Part shown: piece by piece, positions 34,159 to 42,590 of the stretch
Layout of the letters: each line of letters opens with the position of its first letter
Position numbering within the stretch: the first letter of the stretch is position 1
Source of the DNA: Pseudofulvimonas gallinarii
Lineage (GTDB): Bacteria; Pseudomonadota; Gammaproteobacteria; Xanthomonadales; UBA2363
Direction: 5' to 3'
Assembly (NCBI RefSeq): GCF_004343305.1
Contig: NZ_SMAF01000005.1
Span: 62,001 to 126,000 of the forward strand
DNA: 64,000 nucleotides
Position numbers and translations under genes: made by a program
Notes under the pieces: model-generated
Seen by the model: the letters and a program-made list of their open reading frames with translations, nothing else
Told to the model about the DNA's origin: nothing
The model's database searches: none

Positions 34159-34577
34159 GCTCATGGCGCACATCCTGTTGTCCCTGTACGCGGAAAGGTA
34201 ATGCATGGCGACCAGGTTTGCCCGGCCTGAACAGAGAAAACGGCGAAACGACTGATCCGACCATCCCCGGCGGGAGTCCCTATTGAATCCCATCCACCAG
34301 GCCGGCAAGGACTTTCCGGAAGAGGGCGCTGGTCATGTGGTTCGCACCGCCATGCAAGCCACCCCTTAGTTACCTCGCGGCCGCACCAGCATTCCATGTG
34401 CGTATCTTCCAGGGATCCAGGCAACCGCCCACGGTAATCATGGGCGACGGCTTGCCCGCTTGCCTGGATCAGGAACAGTCGTCAACAAGTCCTGCCAGTG
34501 TTCAACCTCGGGCGGCAAATGGCTCGCAGCGGGCGAGACTTCAGGTCGCGCTGCTGGCTAATCGGCAATCCTCTCCG
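34159..34577 (-). other. Non-coding stretch with a possible coding remnant
   Basis: Between the interrupted gene and rsmC no intact gene is seen. On the minus strand, 34280-34363 reads GGLHGGANHMTSALFRKVLA, continuing GLVDGIQ to a TAG, which looks like the genuine C-terminus of a lost protein. Its frame is closed by a TAA just upstream near 34365-34370. It may be the remnant of a partner gene for the interrupted exported protein. Confidence 0.35.
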
Positions 34578-35636
34578 TCAACGCCTCGGTTCGCGCGCGT
34601 GAAGGACCTTGAAGCCGTCGCGCTGCGCGGGCGTGGTGACTGTGCGGAACCGTTCGGCGAGCAGCGCTTCGTAGGGGAGATGGCGGTTGGCGACGAACCA
34701 GGCCTCGCCACGCGGTTCGAGTGCGGCGGCCGCCGTGGCGATGAAGGCGCGACCGAGCTCCGGCGCATCGGCCCGTCCTATATGGAAGGGTGGATTGCTG
34801 ACCACGACGTCGTAGCCGTCGGGCATGCCGGCGCTTATGTCCTGCCAGTGGACTTCGCAGTGCACATCGGGGCGCAGCGTGCACAGCGCCTCAAGGTTGC
34901 GCCGTGCCGGCTCGATCGCGGCGGCATTGGCCTCGTACAGATCGATGGCCGTCACACCCGGACAGGCGCGCAGGATGTGCATGGACAGGTAGCCCCAGCC
35001 GGCGCCCAGGTCCGCGACGCGCCCACCCAGCGTTGCAGGCAGCTGCGACGCCAGCAGCGCCGAGGCGGGATCGATGCGGTCCCAGGCGAACAACCCCGGA
35101 CGCGACCAGAAGGCGTTTTCTCCCTCGCCGACGCGGCAAGGCTCGGCCAGCGCCAGCCACTGCGCCAAAAGTCCGGCGTCCGGCTTATCCGCACCGACGA
35201 TGGCACGAACGACGCGGCTTTTGTGCTTGGAATCGGCGTGGACACTGCCAAACAGCGACCGCATGTCCGACTCCAGCGAGCGCGCCCCGTCATTGTTGCC
35301 GGCGGCAGCCACGACGATGCCGCCGGCCCGGGTCGCCCGTGCGGCCCGTGCGATCAGCGCGCGCGCGGCGTCGCGCTGTCGCGGCGGCAGGACGAGTGCC
35401 ACGGCCACGCCGGTCGCGTCGACCCGCGGTTGGGCATCGATGCCCTGCCCCTGCAGCGAGCGGGCGAAAGGCGCGAAAGGCTGCTCGCACAGCCAGCCGC
35501 CGGCAACAGCATTCCCGACCCAGTCACCGGGTACGGCGCCGAGGAACAGCCGCGGCCCGTCGGGCAGCGTCGCGCCCTCGCCATCGAGGAACCAGAACAG
35601 GGCGCGCAAAGCGCCGTCGTCAGCGGTGGACCACAT
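34578..35636 (-). CDS. rsmC: RsmC-like class I SAM methyltransferase (16S rRNA G1207-type)
   Basis: The 352-residue protein has the two-domain RsmC/RlmG layout. An N-terminal inactive methyltransferase-like half (about 1-165) is followed by a catalytic half with DLGAGWGYLS (SAM binding) and VVSNPPFH, the NPPF motif of guanine-N2 methyltransferases. RsmC methylates G1207 of 16S rRNA. The N-terminal half is divergent from E. coli RsmC, so RlmG remains an alternative. A single ATG at 35636 fits. It stands alone between the AT-richer island and the ompW leader. Confidence 0.82.
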   Translation of the reverse strand: MWSTADDGALRALFWFLDGEGATLPDGPRLFLGAVPGDWVGNAVAGGWLCEQPFAPFARSLQGQGIDAQPRVDATGVAVALVLPPRQRDAARALIARAARATRAGGIVVAAAGNNDGARSLESDMRSLFGSVHADSKHKSRVVRAIVGADKPDAGLLAQWLALAEPCRVGEGENAFWSRPGLFAWDRIDPASALLASQLPATLGGRVADLGAGWGYLSMHILRACPGVTAIDLYEANAAAIEPARRNLEALCTLRPDVHCEVHWQDISAGMPDGYDVVVSNPPFHIGRADAPELGRAFIATAAAALEPRGEAWFVANRHLPYEALLAERFRTVTTPAQRDGFKVLHAREPRR

Positions 35637-36166
35637 GGGCAGGTGTCGTCGTCATCGAAGGCGAAGCTTACCCCGATCAACCTGGGCTGCCTGGAAGAGC
35701 GGCATCCGGGAACAACCATCGGGCGCGTGCCTCATGCCGGTTGCGGATGCATGCCGCCTCGACATCGCTCGCGGCCCACCCGTGCAACGGTCCAGACGGA
35801 TGGCGCATCGGCCACCTGTCTCCATGAGAAAGCCGTCCGTCGCACGGCCGCGGACGGCATCCACTGCGAGGTCGACACCGTGAAGGCGAAACCGGCCGCC
35901 ACCAGGACACCTCTCCCGCCCACCGGTCGGCGAACGCGAGGGCGACAGGTACCGATCCCGCCTGGGCCGGGATCACCTTTCACCGCAAGGGGTTTTCGCG
36001 CACCGACCGTCGAGTACTGCCGCGCGATCCTGCTGGACGACAAACGCCACTTCGTCCGGTTTTCCCGCCCGCCGCGTGCGCAGGCGTGAATGTCGGGCGC
36101 AGCGCTCACGCAAGCTTTCAAAGCGCTGAACGGAAGGCATCCGGCATGAAGACGGCCCCGATGTGC
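35637..36166. other. 530-bp intergenic region without a supported gene
   Basis: Open frames here lack ribosome sites and protein-like composition. The region lies between the rsmC start (minus strand) and the ompW promoter. I see no strong terminator, repeat or RNA structure in it. Confidence 0.5.
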
Positions 36167-36208
36167 TTGACGCAAGTCAAGGGCACTATCGCGCGCGGTT
36201 TCGACAAT
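36167..36208 (+). promoter_or_regulatory. Candidate ANR/FNR-dependent promoter of ompW
   Basis: TTGAC-GCAA-GTCAA (36167-36180) is a perfect inverted repeat, 8 of 10 to the FNR/ANR consensus. It is followed after 22 bp by the -10 GACAAT (36203-36208). The centre lies 41.5 bp before a start predicted near 36215, the class II activator position. ompW is FNR-dependent in E. coli, which supports the assignment. Confidence 0.7.
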
Positions 36209-36247
36209 GCCGCTATTGAAAAACCCCAACTGCCTCTGGAGAACAAC

Positions 36248-36868
36248 ATGAAAACCGCCCTGACCCTGAGCGTCGCCATCGCCGCCGCGCTGGCCCTGCC
36301 GCTGTCCGCATCGGCCCACGAAGCCGGCGACCTCATCGTCCGCTTCGGCGCCCACAACGTCGCCCCGGATTCCGACAACGGCAGCCTGGCCGCCGGGACC
36401 CTGGAAGTGGACGTCGACAACAGCATCCGTCCGACCGTCATGCTGGAATACATGATCAACCGCAGCCTGGGCGTCGAAGTGATCGCCGCGCTCCCGTTCC
36501 AGCACGACATCAGCCTCAACGGCGCCCACGCCGGCAGTACCAAGCACCTGCCGCCGACCGTGTCGCTGCAGTGGCACTTCAACCCTGCCGGCAAGTTCCA
36601 GCCGTTCATCGGCGCCGGCCTGAACTACACCACCTTCTTCAGCGAGAAGTCGGCCGGTCCGATCGCCGGCACCGACCTGGAACTGGACGATTCCTGGGGT
36701 CTGGCCCTGCACGCCGGTTTTGACGTGAAGATCAACGACAAGTGGATGTGGGGCGCCGACGTGCGCTGGATCGACATCGACACCGACGTCTCGGTGAACG
36801 GCGCCGACGTCGGCACCGCCAACATCGACCCGATCGTCTACGGCGTGTTCGTCGGCTACCGCTTCTGA
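36248..36868 (+). CDS. ompW: OmpW family outer membrane protein
   Basis: OmpW is an eight-stranded outer-membrane barrel with a hydrophobic channel, linked to stress and to oxygen limitation. The 206-residue product has a signal peptide ending SASA near residue 21. The mature start HEAGDLIVRFGAHNVAP is typical, followed by alternating strands and PTVSLQWHFNP. The C-terminal GVFVGYRF ends in the phenylalanine needed for barrel insertion. GGAGA lies a few bases before the ATG. It is upstream of ccoN, with matching promoter signals. Confidence 0.95.
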   Translation: MKTALTLSVAIAAALALPLSASAHEAGDLIVRFGAHNVAPDSDNGSLAAGTLEVDVDNSIRPTVMLEYMINRSLGVEVIAALPFQHDISLNGAHAGSTKHLPPTVSLQWHFNPAGKFQPFIGAGLNYTTFFSEKSAGPIAGTDLELDDSWGLALHAGFDVKINDKWMWGADVRWIDIDTDVSVNGADVGTANIDPIVYGVFVGYRF

Positions 36869-36948
36869 TCTTAGGCGCGTGATCCGGCCGGCCGCGCCTT
36901 GCGCGAGGACGGCCGGTGACCCGCCCGTCCTGGCCGGCGGGGCCGGCC

Positions 36949-36993
36949 TTGATCCACGTCAAGGTCCGCGGCCCGCCGCCCTGCGACCATACT
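36949..36993 (+). promoter_or_regulatory. Candidate ANR/FNR-dependent promoter of the cco operon
   Basis: TTGAT-CCAC-GTCAA (36949-36962) matches the FNR/ANR consensus at 9 of 10 bases. After 22 bp comes GACCAT (36985-36990), overlapping the alternative -10 CATACT (36988-36993). The site would be near -41.5 and the leader about 20 nt. Regulation of cbb3 operons by ANR/FNR is well established in other proteobacteria. Confidence 0.75.
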
Positions 36994-37018
36994 CGACGGC
37001 CAAACCGGAGCTCATCGG

Positions 37019-38458
37019 ATGAGTACGCATACCCCCGTGGAAACCTACAACGACAAGGTAGTACGCCAGTTCGCGGTGGTGACCGTGATCTGGGGCATCA
37101 TCGGCATGGCGGTGGGCGTGCTCATCGCTGCCCAGCTTTACTGGCCGGACCTGTTCAACGGCATTTCCTGGCTGAGCTACGGGCGCCTGCGTCCGCTGCA
37201 CACCAATGCCGTGATCTTCGCCTTCGGCGGCAACGCCGTGTTCGCCGCCAGCTACTACGCGGTGCAGCGGACCAGCCACGTGCCGCTGTTCCTGCCGAAG
37301 CTCGCCGCCTTCACGTTCTGGGGCTGGCAGGCGGCCATCGTCGCCGCCGTGCTGACGTTGCCGCTGGGCATCACGTCCGGCAAGGAATACGCCGAGCTGG
37401 AATGGCCGATCGACATCCTGATCGCGCTGGTCTGGGTCGCCTACGGCGTCGTCTTCTTCGGCACCGTCATCAAGCGCCGCGTCAAGCACATCTACGTGGC
37501 CAACTGGTTCTTCGGCGCCTACATCATCGCCATCGCCCTGCTGCACATCTTCAACAGCCTGGCCATCCCGGCCGGCATGTGGAAGTCGTACCCGGTCTAC
37601 GCCGGCGCGGTCGACGCGATGGTGCAGTGGTGGTACGGCCACAACGCCGTGGGCTTTTTCCTGACCGTCAACTTCCTGGGCATGATGTATTACTTCGTGC
37701 CGAAGCAGGTCGGTCGCCCGATCTATTCCTACCGCCTGTCGATCGTGCACTTCTGGGCACTGATCGCGGTCTACATGTGGGCCGGCCCGCACCACCTGCA
37801 GTACACCGCGCTGCCTGACTGGGCGCAGTCGCTGGGCATGGTGTTCTCGCTGGTCCTGCTGGCTCCGAGCTGGGGTGGCGCCATCAACGGCGTCATGACG
37901 CTGTCGGGCGCCTGGCACAAGCTGCGCACCGATCCGGTGCTGAAGTTCATGATCGTCGCGCTGTCGTTCTACATGATCGCCACCTTCGAGGGGCCGATGA
38001 TGTCGATCAAGACGGTCAACTCGCTGTCGCACTACACCGACTGGACCGTCGGCCACGTCCACGCCGGTGCGCTCGGCTGGGTCGCCATGATCTCCATCGG
38101 CGCGCTGTACGCGCTGTTCCCGCGCCTGTACGGCACGGCGGGCATGTACTCGACGAAGTGGATCGACGTGCACTTCTGGGTGCACACCATCGGCGTGCTG
38201 CTGTACGCGGCGGCGATGTGGATCGCCGGCGTGATGCAGGGCCTGATGTGGCGGGCGTCGAATGCCGACGGCACGCTGACGTACACCTTCGCCGAGTCGG
38301 TGTCGGCCACGTATCCGTACTACCTGATCCGCATGCTGGGTGGCGTGCTGGTCGTCGCAGGCATGCTGCTGATGGCGGTCAACGTCTGGAAGACCCGGCA
38401 GATGAACCCGAATGCCGAACTGGCGCCCGTGCCGGTGCCCGCGCCTGCGCACGCCTGA
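37019..38458 (+). CDS. ccoN: cbb3-type cytochrome c oxidase subunit I (CcoN)
   Basis: CcoN is the catalytic subunit that reduces oxygen with high affinity and pumps protons. The 479-residue protein has 12 or more membrane helices. Haem and copper ligands are visible in [17 protein letters not shown], in [11 protein letters not shown] with the adjacent MMYYFVPK (cross-linked Tyr region of cbb3 enzymes), in WAGPHHLQY and in [16 protein letters not shown] precedes the ATG. ccoO, ccoQ and ccoP follow, 14 bp or less apart. Confidence 0.98.
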   Translation: MSTHTPVETYNDKVVRQFAVVTVIWGIIGMAVGVLIAAQLYWPDLFNGISWLSYGRLRPLHTNAVIFAFGGNAVFAASYYAVQRTSHVPLFLPKLAAFTFWGWQAAIVAAVLTLPLGITSGKEYAELEWPIDILIALVWVAYGVVFFGTVIKRRVKHIYVANWFFGAYIIAIALLHIFNSLAIPAGMWKSYPVYAGAVDAMVQWWYGHNAVGFFLTVNFLGMMYYFVPKQVGRPIYSYRLSIVHFWALIAVYMWAGPHHLQYTALPDWAQSLGMVFSLVLLAPSWGGAINGVMTLSGAWHKLRTDPVLKFMIVALSFYMIATFEGPMMSIKTVNSLSHYTDWTVGHVHAGALGWVAMISIGALYALFPRLYGTAGMYSTKWIDVHFWVHTIGVLLYAAAMWIAGVMQGLMWRASNADGTLTYTFAESVSATYPYYLIRMLGGVLVVAGMLLMAVNVWKTRQMNPNAELAPVPVPAPAHA

Positions 38459-38472
38459 GGAAACGCCGAGCC

Positions 38473-39084
38473 ATGAACAACCACGAGAAAGTCGAGAAGA
38501 ACGTCGGCCTGATGATGGTGCTGGTCACCATCGCCATTTCCCTGGGCGGCCTGTCGCAGATCGTCCCGCTGATGTTCCAGGCCGAGGCGGTCGAACCGCT
38601 GCCGGGCGTGAAACCCTACCCGGCGCTGGAACTGGCCGGCCGTGACGTCTTCATCCGCGAAGGCTGCTACGGCTGCCACTCGCAGATGGTGCGCACGCTG
38701 CGCTTCGACTCCGAGCGCTACGGCCACTACTCGCTGGCCGGCGAGTCGGTGTATGACCGCCCGTTCCAGTGGGGCTCCAAGCGCACCGGACCGGACCTGG
38801 CGCGCGTCGGCGGCCGCTACAGCGACGAATGGCACCGCGTCCACCTGATCAACCCGCGGGACGTGGTGCCGGAGTCGAACATGCCACGCTATCCGTGGCT
38901 GGCCGACTCGACCATCAGCGGCAGCGACGTCGCCCGGCGCATGCGCACGCTGCGCTTCATGGGCCATCCGTACAGCGACGAGGAAATCGCCGCCGCACCG
39001 GATGCCGTGGCCGGCAAGACCGAGCTGGATGCGCTCATCGCCTACCTGCAGGGACTCGGACGCAATGCGCCGAGAACGAGGTGA
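38473..39084 (+). CDS. ccoO: cbb3-type oxidase mono-haem subunit CcoO
   Basis: CcoO is a membrane-anchored cytochrome c that passes electrons to CcoN. The 203-residue protein has one N-terminal helix (about 12-35) and a haem site C65-Y-G-C68-H69 within [15 protein letters not shown]. The axial methionine probably lies in [17 protein letters not shown] stands before the ATG at 38473. Its haem must be attached by the Ccm system encoded at 25977-33162. Confidence 0.98.
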   Translation: MNNHEKVEKNVGLMMVLVTIAISLGGLSQIVPLMFQAEAVEPLPGVKPYPALELAGRDVFIREGCYGCHSQMVRTLRFDSERYGHYSLAGESVYDRPFQWGSKRTGPDLARVGGRYSDEWHRVHLINPRDVVPESNMPRYPWLADSTISGSDVARRMRTLRFMGHPYSDEEIAAAPDAVAGKTELDALIAYLQGLGRNAPRTR

Positions 39085-39087
39085 TCC

Positions 39088-39240
39088 ATGAGCAGCGGAT
39101 TGTTCTCGGGCATCTTGACCGCGGTGCTGCTGGTGGCCTTCGTCGCCGGCGTGCTGTGGGCCTGGAGTAGCAGGCGTAGAAAGGATTTCGAGCAGGCTTC
39201 ACGCCTGCCGCTGGATGGGGATCAGGAGAAGCGTCCATGA
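39088..39240 (+). CDS. ccoQ: cbb3-type oxidase small subunit CcoQ
   Basis: A 50-residue single-helix protein (SGLFSGILTAVLLVAFVAGV) with a basic and then acidic tail, in the invariant place between ccoO and ccoP. CcoQ stabilises the oxidase complex. Its ATG lies three bases after the ccoO stop and its stop overlaps the ccoP start. Confidence 0.93.
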   Translation: MSSGLFSGILTAVLLVAFVAGVLWAWSSRRRKDFEQASRLPLDGDQEKRP

Positions 39241-40142
39241 GCAGTGCGTGGTCCATATTTGTCATCATCCTCACCGTGCTGATGATCGTCGGCTGCACCT
39301 GGCTGCTCTGGTCCACGTCGCGGCCGATCAAGGGCGAAGGCGAGACGACCGGCCATGTCTGGGACGGCGACATCCGCGAGTACAACAAGCCGTTGCCGCG
39401 CTGGTGGCTGTTCCTGTTCTACGCGACGATCATCTACGCCATCGGCTACCTCGCGTATTACCCGGGCCTGGGCAACTTCGCCGGTCTCAGCGGCTGGACC
39501 TCGGCCAAGGAGCATGACGCGCAGCGCGACGAGGCCGAAGCCCGGCTGGCGCCGCTGTTCGCCCGCTTCGAGAACATGCCCATCGAGCAGATCGCCCGCG
39601 ATCCCGACGGACTGCGCCTGGGTCGCTCGGTGTTCGGCAATTACTGCGCGATGTGCCATGGGTCCGACGCCCGTGGCGCCATCGGCTTCCCGAACCTGAC
39701 CGACTCCGACTGGCTGTGGGGCGGCACGCCCGACGACATCCTCGCCACGGTGCTGGATGGTCGCGAAGGCCTGATGCCACCGCTGGCCGCTGCGCTGGGT
39801 TCCGACCTGGCGGTGTCCGAAGTGGCGGTGTACGCGCAGAGCCTGTCCGGCCGCAAGGTCGATCCGGCCATGGCCGCCGCCGGCAAGCGTCGCTACGACA
39901 CCCTGTGCATCGCCTGCCACGGCGCCGACGGCACCGGCAACCAGGCCCTCGGCGCACCGAACCTGACCGACGACATCTGGGTGTACGGTGGCAGCCTCGA
40001 TGCCATCCGCAAGGCGATCAATGAAGGCCGTCACGGGCAGATGCCCGCGCACCGCGATATCATCGGTCCGGTTCGTGCCCGACTCGTCGCCGCATGGGTC
40101 TGGGCCCAGTCGCAACCCGAAGGAACGGCAGCAACGCCATGA
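39237..40142 (+). CDS. ccoP: cbb3-type oxidase di-haem subunit CcoP
   Basis: CcoP carries two c-type haems and feeds electrons to CcoO and CcoN. The 301-residue protein has two N-terminal membrane helices (about 7-25 and 58-78) around HVWDGDIREYNKPLPRWW, the CcoP signature. Haem sites follow at C137-A-M-C140-H141 and C224-I-A-C227-H228. Axial methionines fit GLMPPL and GQMPAHRD. It overlaps the following small membrane gene by four bases. Confidence 0.98.
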   Translation: MSSAWSIFVIILTVLMIVGCTWLLWSTSRPIKGEGETTGHVWDGDIREYNKPLPRWWLFLFYATIIYAIGYLAYYPGLGNFAGLSGWTSAKEHDAQRDEAEARLAPLFARFENMPIEQIARDPDGLRLGRSVFGNYCAMCHGSDARGAIGFPNLTDSDWLWGGTPDDILATVLDGREGLMPPLAAALGSDLAVSEVAVYAQSLSGRKVDPAMAAAGKRRYDTLCIACHGADGTGNQALGAPNLTDDIWVYGGSLDAIRKAINEGRHGQMPAHRDIIGPVRARLVAAWVWAQSQPEGTAATP

Positions 40143-40453
40143 CCGACCACAGGATCGCGCAAGACATAGACCATCCGCCGCGCCCGCTGGCGCAGCGGCT
40201 GGGCGCGATCCTGTGGCCAAGCTTCTTTGCCGCCGGCGTGTCGACGATGGTGTTCTTCGCCTTCGTCGACCCGATCGACCTGCGCGACATCAGCACCGTG
40301 GACTGGGCCGTCAGCCGCGAGGCGGGATACACCATCGGCTTCTTCATGTTCTGGCTGGCCACCGGCCTGTCCAGTCTGTTCACCTGGTGGCTGTTGCGGC
40401 CACGCAGCCGCTTCAACCGCGGACCCGGACGCGATATCGGCCGGTCATCCTGA
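40139..40453 (+). CDS. Small membrane protein in the cco operon
   Basis: The 104-residue product has two predicted membrane helices (about 24-42 and 65-88) separated by a short acidic loop (VDPIDLRDISTVDW) and ends in a basic tail. I do not recognise a named family. Its start overlaps the ccoP stop and ccoG begins 13 bp after its end. It is therefore made together with the oxidase and probably serves its assembly. Confidence 0.8.
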   Translation: MTDHRIAQDIDHPPRPLAQRLGAILWPSFFAAGVSTMVFFAFVDPIDLRDISTVDWAVSREAGYTIGFFMFWLATGLSSLFTWWLLRPRSRFNRGPGRDIGRSS

Positions 40454-40466
40454 TTCGGTCAAGACA

Positions 40467-42041
40467 ATGAGCAAGGCTATCGACGTCGTCCTGGAGAAGG
40501 ACGACTCGCCCTACGCCAGTGAAGGCAAGGTCTATCCGCGTGACGTGAGTGGTCGCTACCAGCGGCTGCGCGTGGCCGCGGTATTCTGGCTGCTGGGCAT
40601 GTTCTACGCATTCCCGTGGCTGTCCTGGGACGGCCGCCAGGCGGTGCTGTTCGACCTGCCGGCGCGCAAGTTCTACGTCTTCGGCCTCGCCTTCTGGCCG
40701 CAGGACTTCATCTACCTGGCGCTGCTGCTGGTGATGGCCGGCCTGTCGCTGTTCTTCTTCACCGCGCTCGCCGGACGCCTGTGGTGCGGCTACGCCTGCC
40801 CGCAGACGGTGTGGACGGAAGTGTTCCTGTGGATGGAACGCTGGACCGAAGGCGACCGCCGTGAGCGCATGAAGCTCGACGCCGGCCCGTGGAACCGCGA
40901 GAAGATCCTGCGCAAGGGCGCCAAGCACAGCCTGTGGGTAATCTTCGCGCTGTGGACGGGGTTCACCTTCGTCGGTTTCTTCACGCCCATCCGCGACCTC
41001 GGCGCGCGCCTGCTGCCGTTCGACTGGGGCGCCTGGGAAACCTTCTGGGTGCTGTTCTACGCCTTCGCCACGTGGGGCAATGCCGGTTTCCTGCGCGAGC
41101 AGGTCTGCAAGTACATGTGTCCCTACGCGCGTTTCCAGAGCGCGATGTTCGACCGCAACACGCTCATCATCGCCTATGACCCGATGCGCGGCGAACCGCG
41201 CGGCCCACGCAAGCGTGGCCTTGGCGACGTCTTTGCGCGTGGTCGCGGCCTGCTGCCGCTGGACAAGGCGATGGCCTGGGTGGTCGCCGCCTACGACAAG
41301 GCGCGCGCGAAATACGGCCGCGAAGGCGTGCGCCTGACCAGCGACTTCTTCGAACGTACCCTGGAAGACCAGCCCGATCTCGCCGCCGCGGCCCGCGAGG
41401 CGGAGCAGACCACGGTGCCGCCGGCCGAACTCGGCGACTGCATCGACTGCACGATCTGCGTCCAGGTCTGCCCTACCGGCATCGACATCCGCAATGGCCT
41501 GCAGTACGAGTGCATCGCCTGCGCCGCCTGCATCGACGCCTGCAACGAGGTGATGGACAAGGTCGGGTTCTCGCGCGGCCTGATCCGGCACACCACGCAG
41601 AACGCGCTCGACGGCAAGCCGACGCGCGTCCTGCGCCCGCGCATCCTCGTCTATGCCACGCTGCTGGTCGGCATCTTCACGGCCTGGGCGATCAGCATCA
41701 GCCAGCGCACGCCGCTGATCGTGGATGTGCTGCGCGACCGCAACGCGCTGTACCGGGTCGTGGAGGACCGCGTCGAGAACGCCTACACGGTGAAGATCTC
41801 CAACAAGGACGTGCAGCCGCGCAGCTTCCGCATCGAACTGGTCGGCGCCGACGGCGTCGAACTGGTTGGTGCGCCGCTGGAGCGCGAGATCGGCGCCGAG
41901 TCCACGCTTGAACTGCCGCTGACGCTGCAGGCCGACGCCGGCCGCGGCCAGGGTCGCACCGAAATCCTGCTGCGCGTCGTGCGCAGCGATGACGACGCCA
42001 TCAGCGTCGACCACACCACCGCCTTCTTCGCACCGCCATGA
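40467..42041 (+). CDS. ccoG: Cytochrome c oxidase accessory protein CcoG (FixG), with insertion
   Basis: CcoG is a membrane ferredoxin-like protein that reduces Cu(II) for cbb3 biogenesis. The 524-residue protein has four to five helices and the polyferredoxin signatures WCGYACPQTVW, DCIDCTICVQVCPTGID and CIACAACIDACN. A C-terminal immunoglobulin-like domain (about 430-524) follows the last helix. Between RGEPRGPRKRG and the first iron-sulfur site there are about 75 residues where homologues usually have about 10. This extra stretch is mostly helical and charged. Confidence 0.95.
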   Translation: MSKAIDVVLEKDDSPYASEGKVYPRDVSGRYQRLRVAAVFWLLGMFYAFPWLSWDGRQAVLFDLPARKFYVFGLAFWPQDFIYLALLLVMAGLSLFFFTALAGRLWCGYACPQTVWTEVFLWMERWTEGDRRERMKLDAGPWNREKILRKGAKHSLWVIFALWTGFTFVGFFTPIRDLGARLLPFDWGAWETFWVLFYAFATWGNAGFLREQVCKYMCPYARFQSAMFDRNTLIIAYDPMRGEPRGPRKRGLGDVFARGRGLLPLDKAMAWVVAAYDKARAKYGREGVRLTSDFFERTLEDQPDLAAAAREAEQTTVPPAELGDCIDCTICVQVCPTGIDIRNGLQYECIACAACIDACNEVMDKVGFSRGLIRHTTQNALDGKPTRVLRPRILVYATLLVGIFTAWAISISQRTPLIVDVLRDRNALYRVVEDRVENAYTVKISNKDVQPRSFRIELVGADGVELVGAPLEREIGAESTLELPLTLQADAGRGQGRTEILLRVVRSDDDAISVDHTTAFFAPP

Positions 42042-42550
42042 CTACAGGCAAGCGCTCCCGATTCCGCGATGCCGGCGTGCTCGCCTGGATGGTCGTCGTC
42101 CTGCCGCTGATGGCGGTGGTCGCCGGCGTCACCACGCTGTTCATCGCGCTCGGCTCCGGCAGCAGCGACGCCGTCATCGATCCGGTGAAACGCACGGCGC
42201 AGATCCAGGAACGCGACCTCGCCGCCGACCGCCGCACGCAGGCGTTCGGCCTGGCCGCCACACTGTCGCGGGGCACCGCCGATGGCGACAACGTGGTCGT
42301 GCGCGTCGAAGGCGCGCTGCCGCCCGTCGATGCGCTGACACTGACGCTGGCGCATCCCATCGCCGGCTCCATGGACCAGTCCATCGCGCTGGTACGCACG
42401 GACGACCGTGTCTTCAGCGCCGAAGCGATCATCGAGGCCAGCCACGACTGGAACGTGCAGCTGGCGCCCGCCGACGGCAGCTGGCGACTGGTGGGCCGTC
42501 TGGTGCAGGACCAGGACAGCGCCGACCTGCGACCCGCGCTGGGGCGGTGA
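42038..42550 (+). CDS. fixH: FixH family protein (CcoH)
   Basis: The 170-residue protein has one N-terminal membrane helix (about 15-40) and a periplasmic beta domain ending SHDWNVQLAP with the FixH-like sequence DGSWRLVGRL. FixH/CcoH is needed for stable assembly of the cbb3 complex. The region between residues 80 and 130 carries the family pattern of alternating strands. It overlaps ccoG by four bases and precedes ccoI by 40 bp. Confidence 0.88.
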   Translation: MTTGKRSRFRDAGVLAWMVVVLPLMAVVAGVTTLFIALGSGSSDAVIDPVKRTAQIQERDLAADRRTQAFGLAATLSRGTADGDNVVVRVEGALPPVDALTLTLAHPIAGSMDQSIALVRTDDRVFSAEAIIEASHDWNVQLAPADGSWRLVGRLVQDQDSADLRPALGR

Positions 42551-42590
42551 ACAGCCCGCGTTTCGCTGACTGGACCGCGCCCCGCCAGCC

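Noticed and set aside
34335-36089. 584-codon plus-strand open frame
   Set aside because: It is antisense to the well-supported rsmC-like gene, has no start context, and its composition is that of a high-GC shadow frame.
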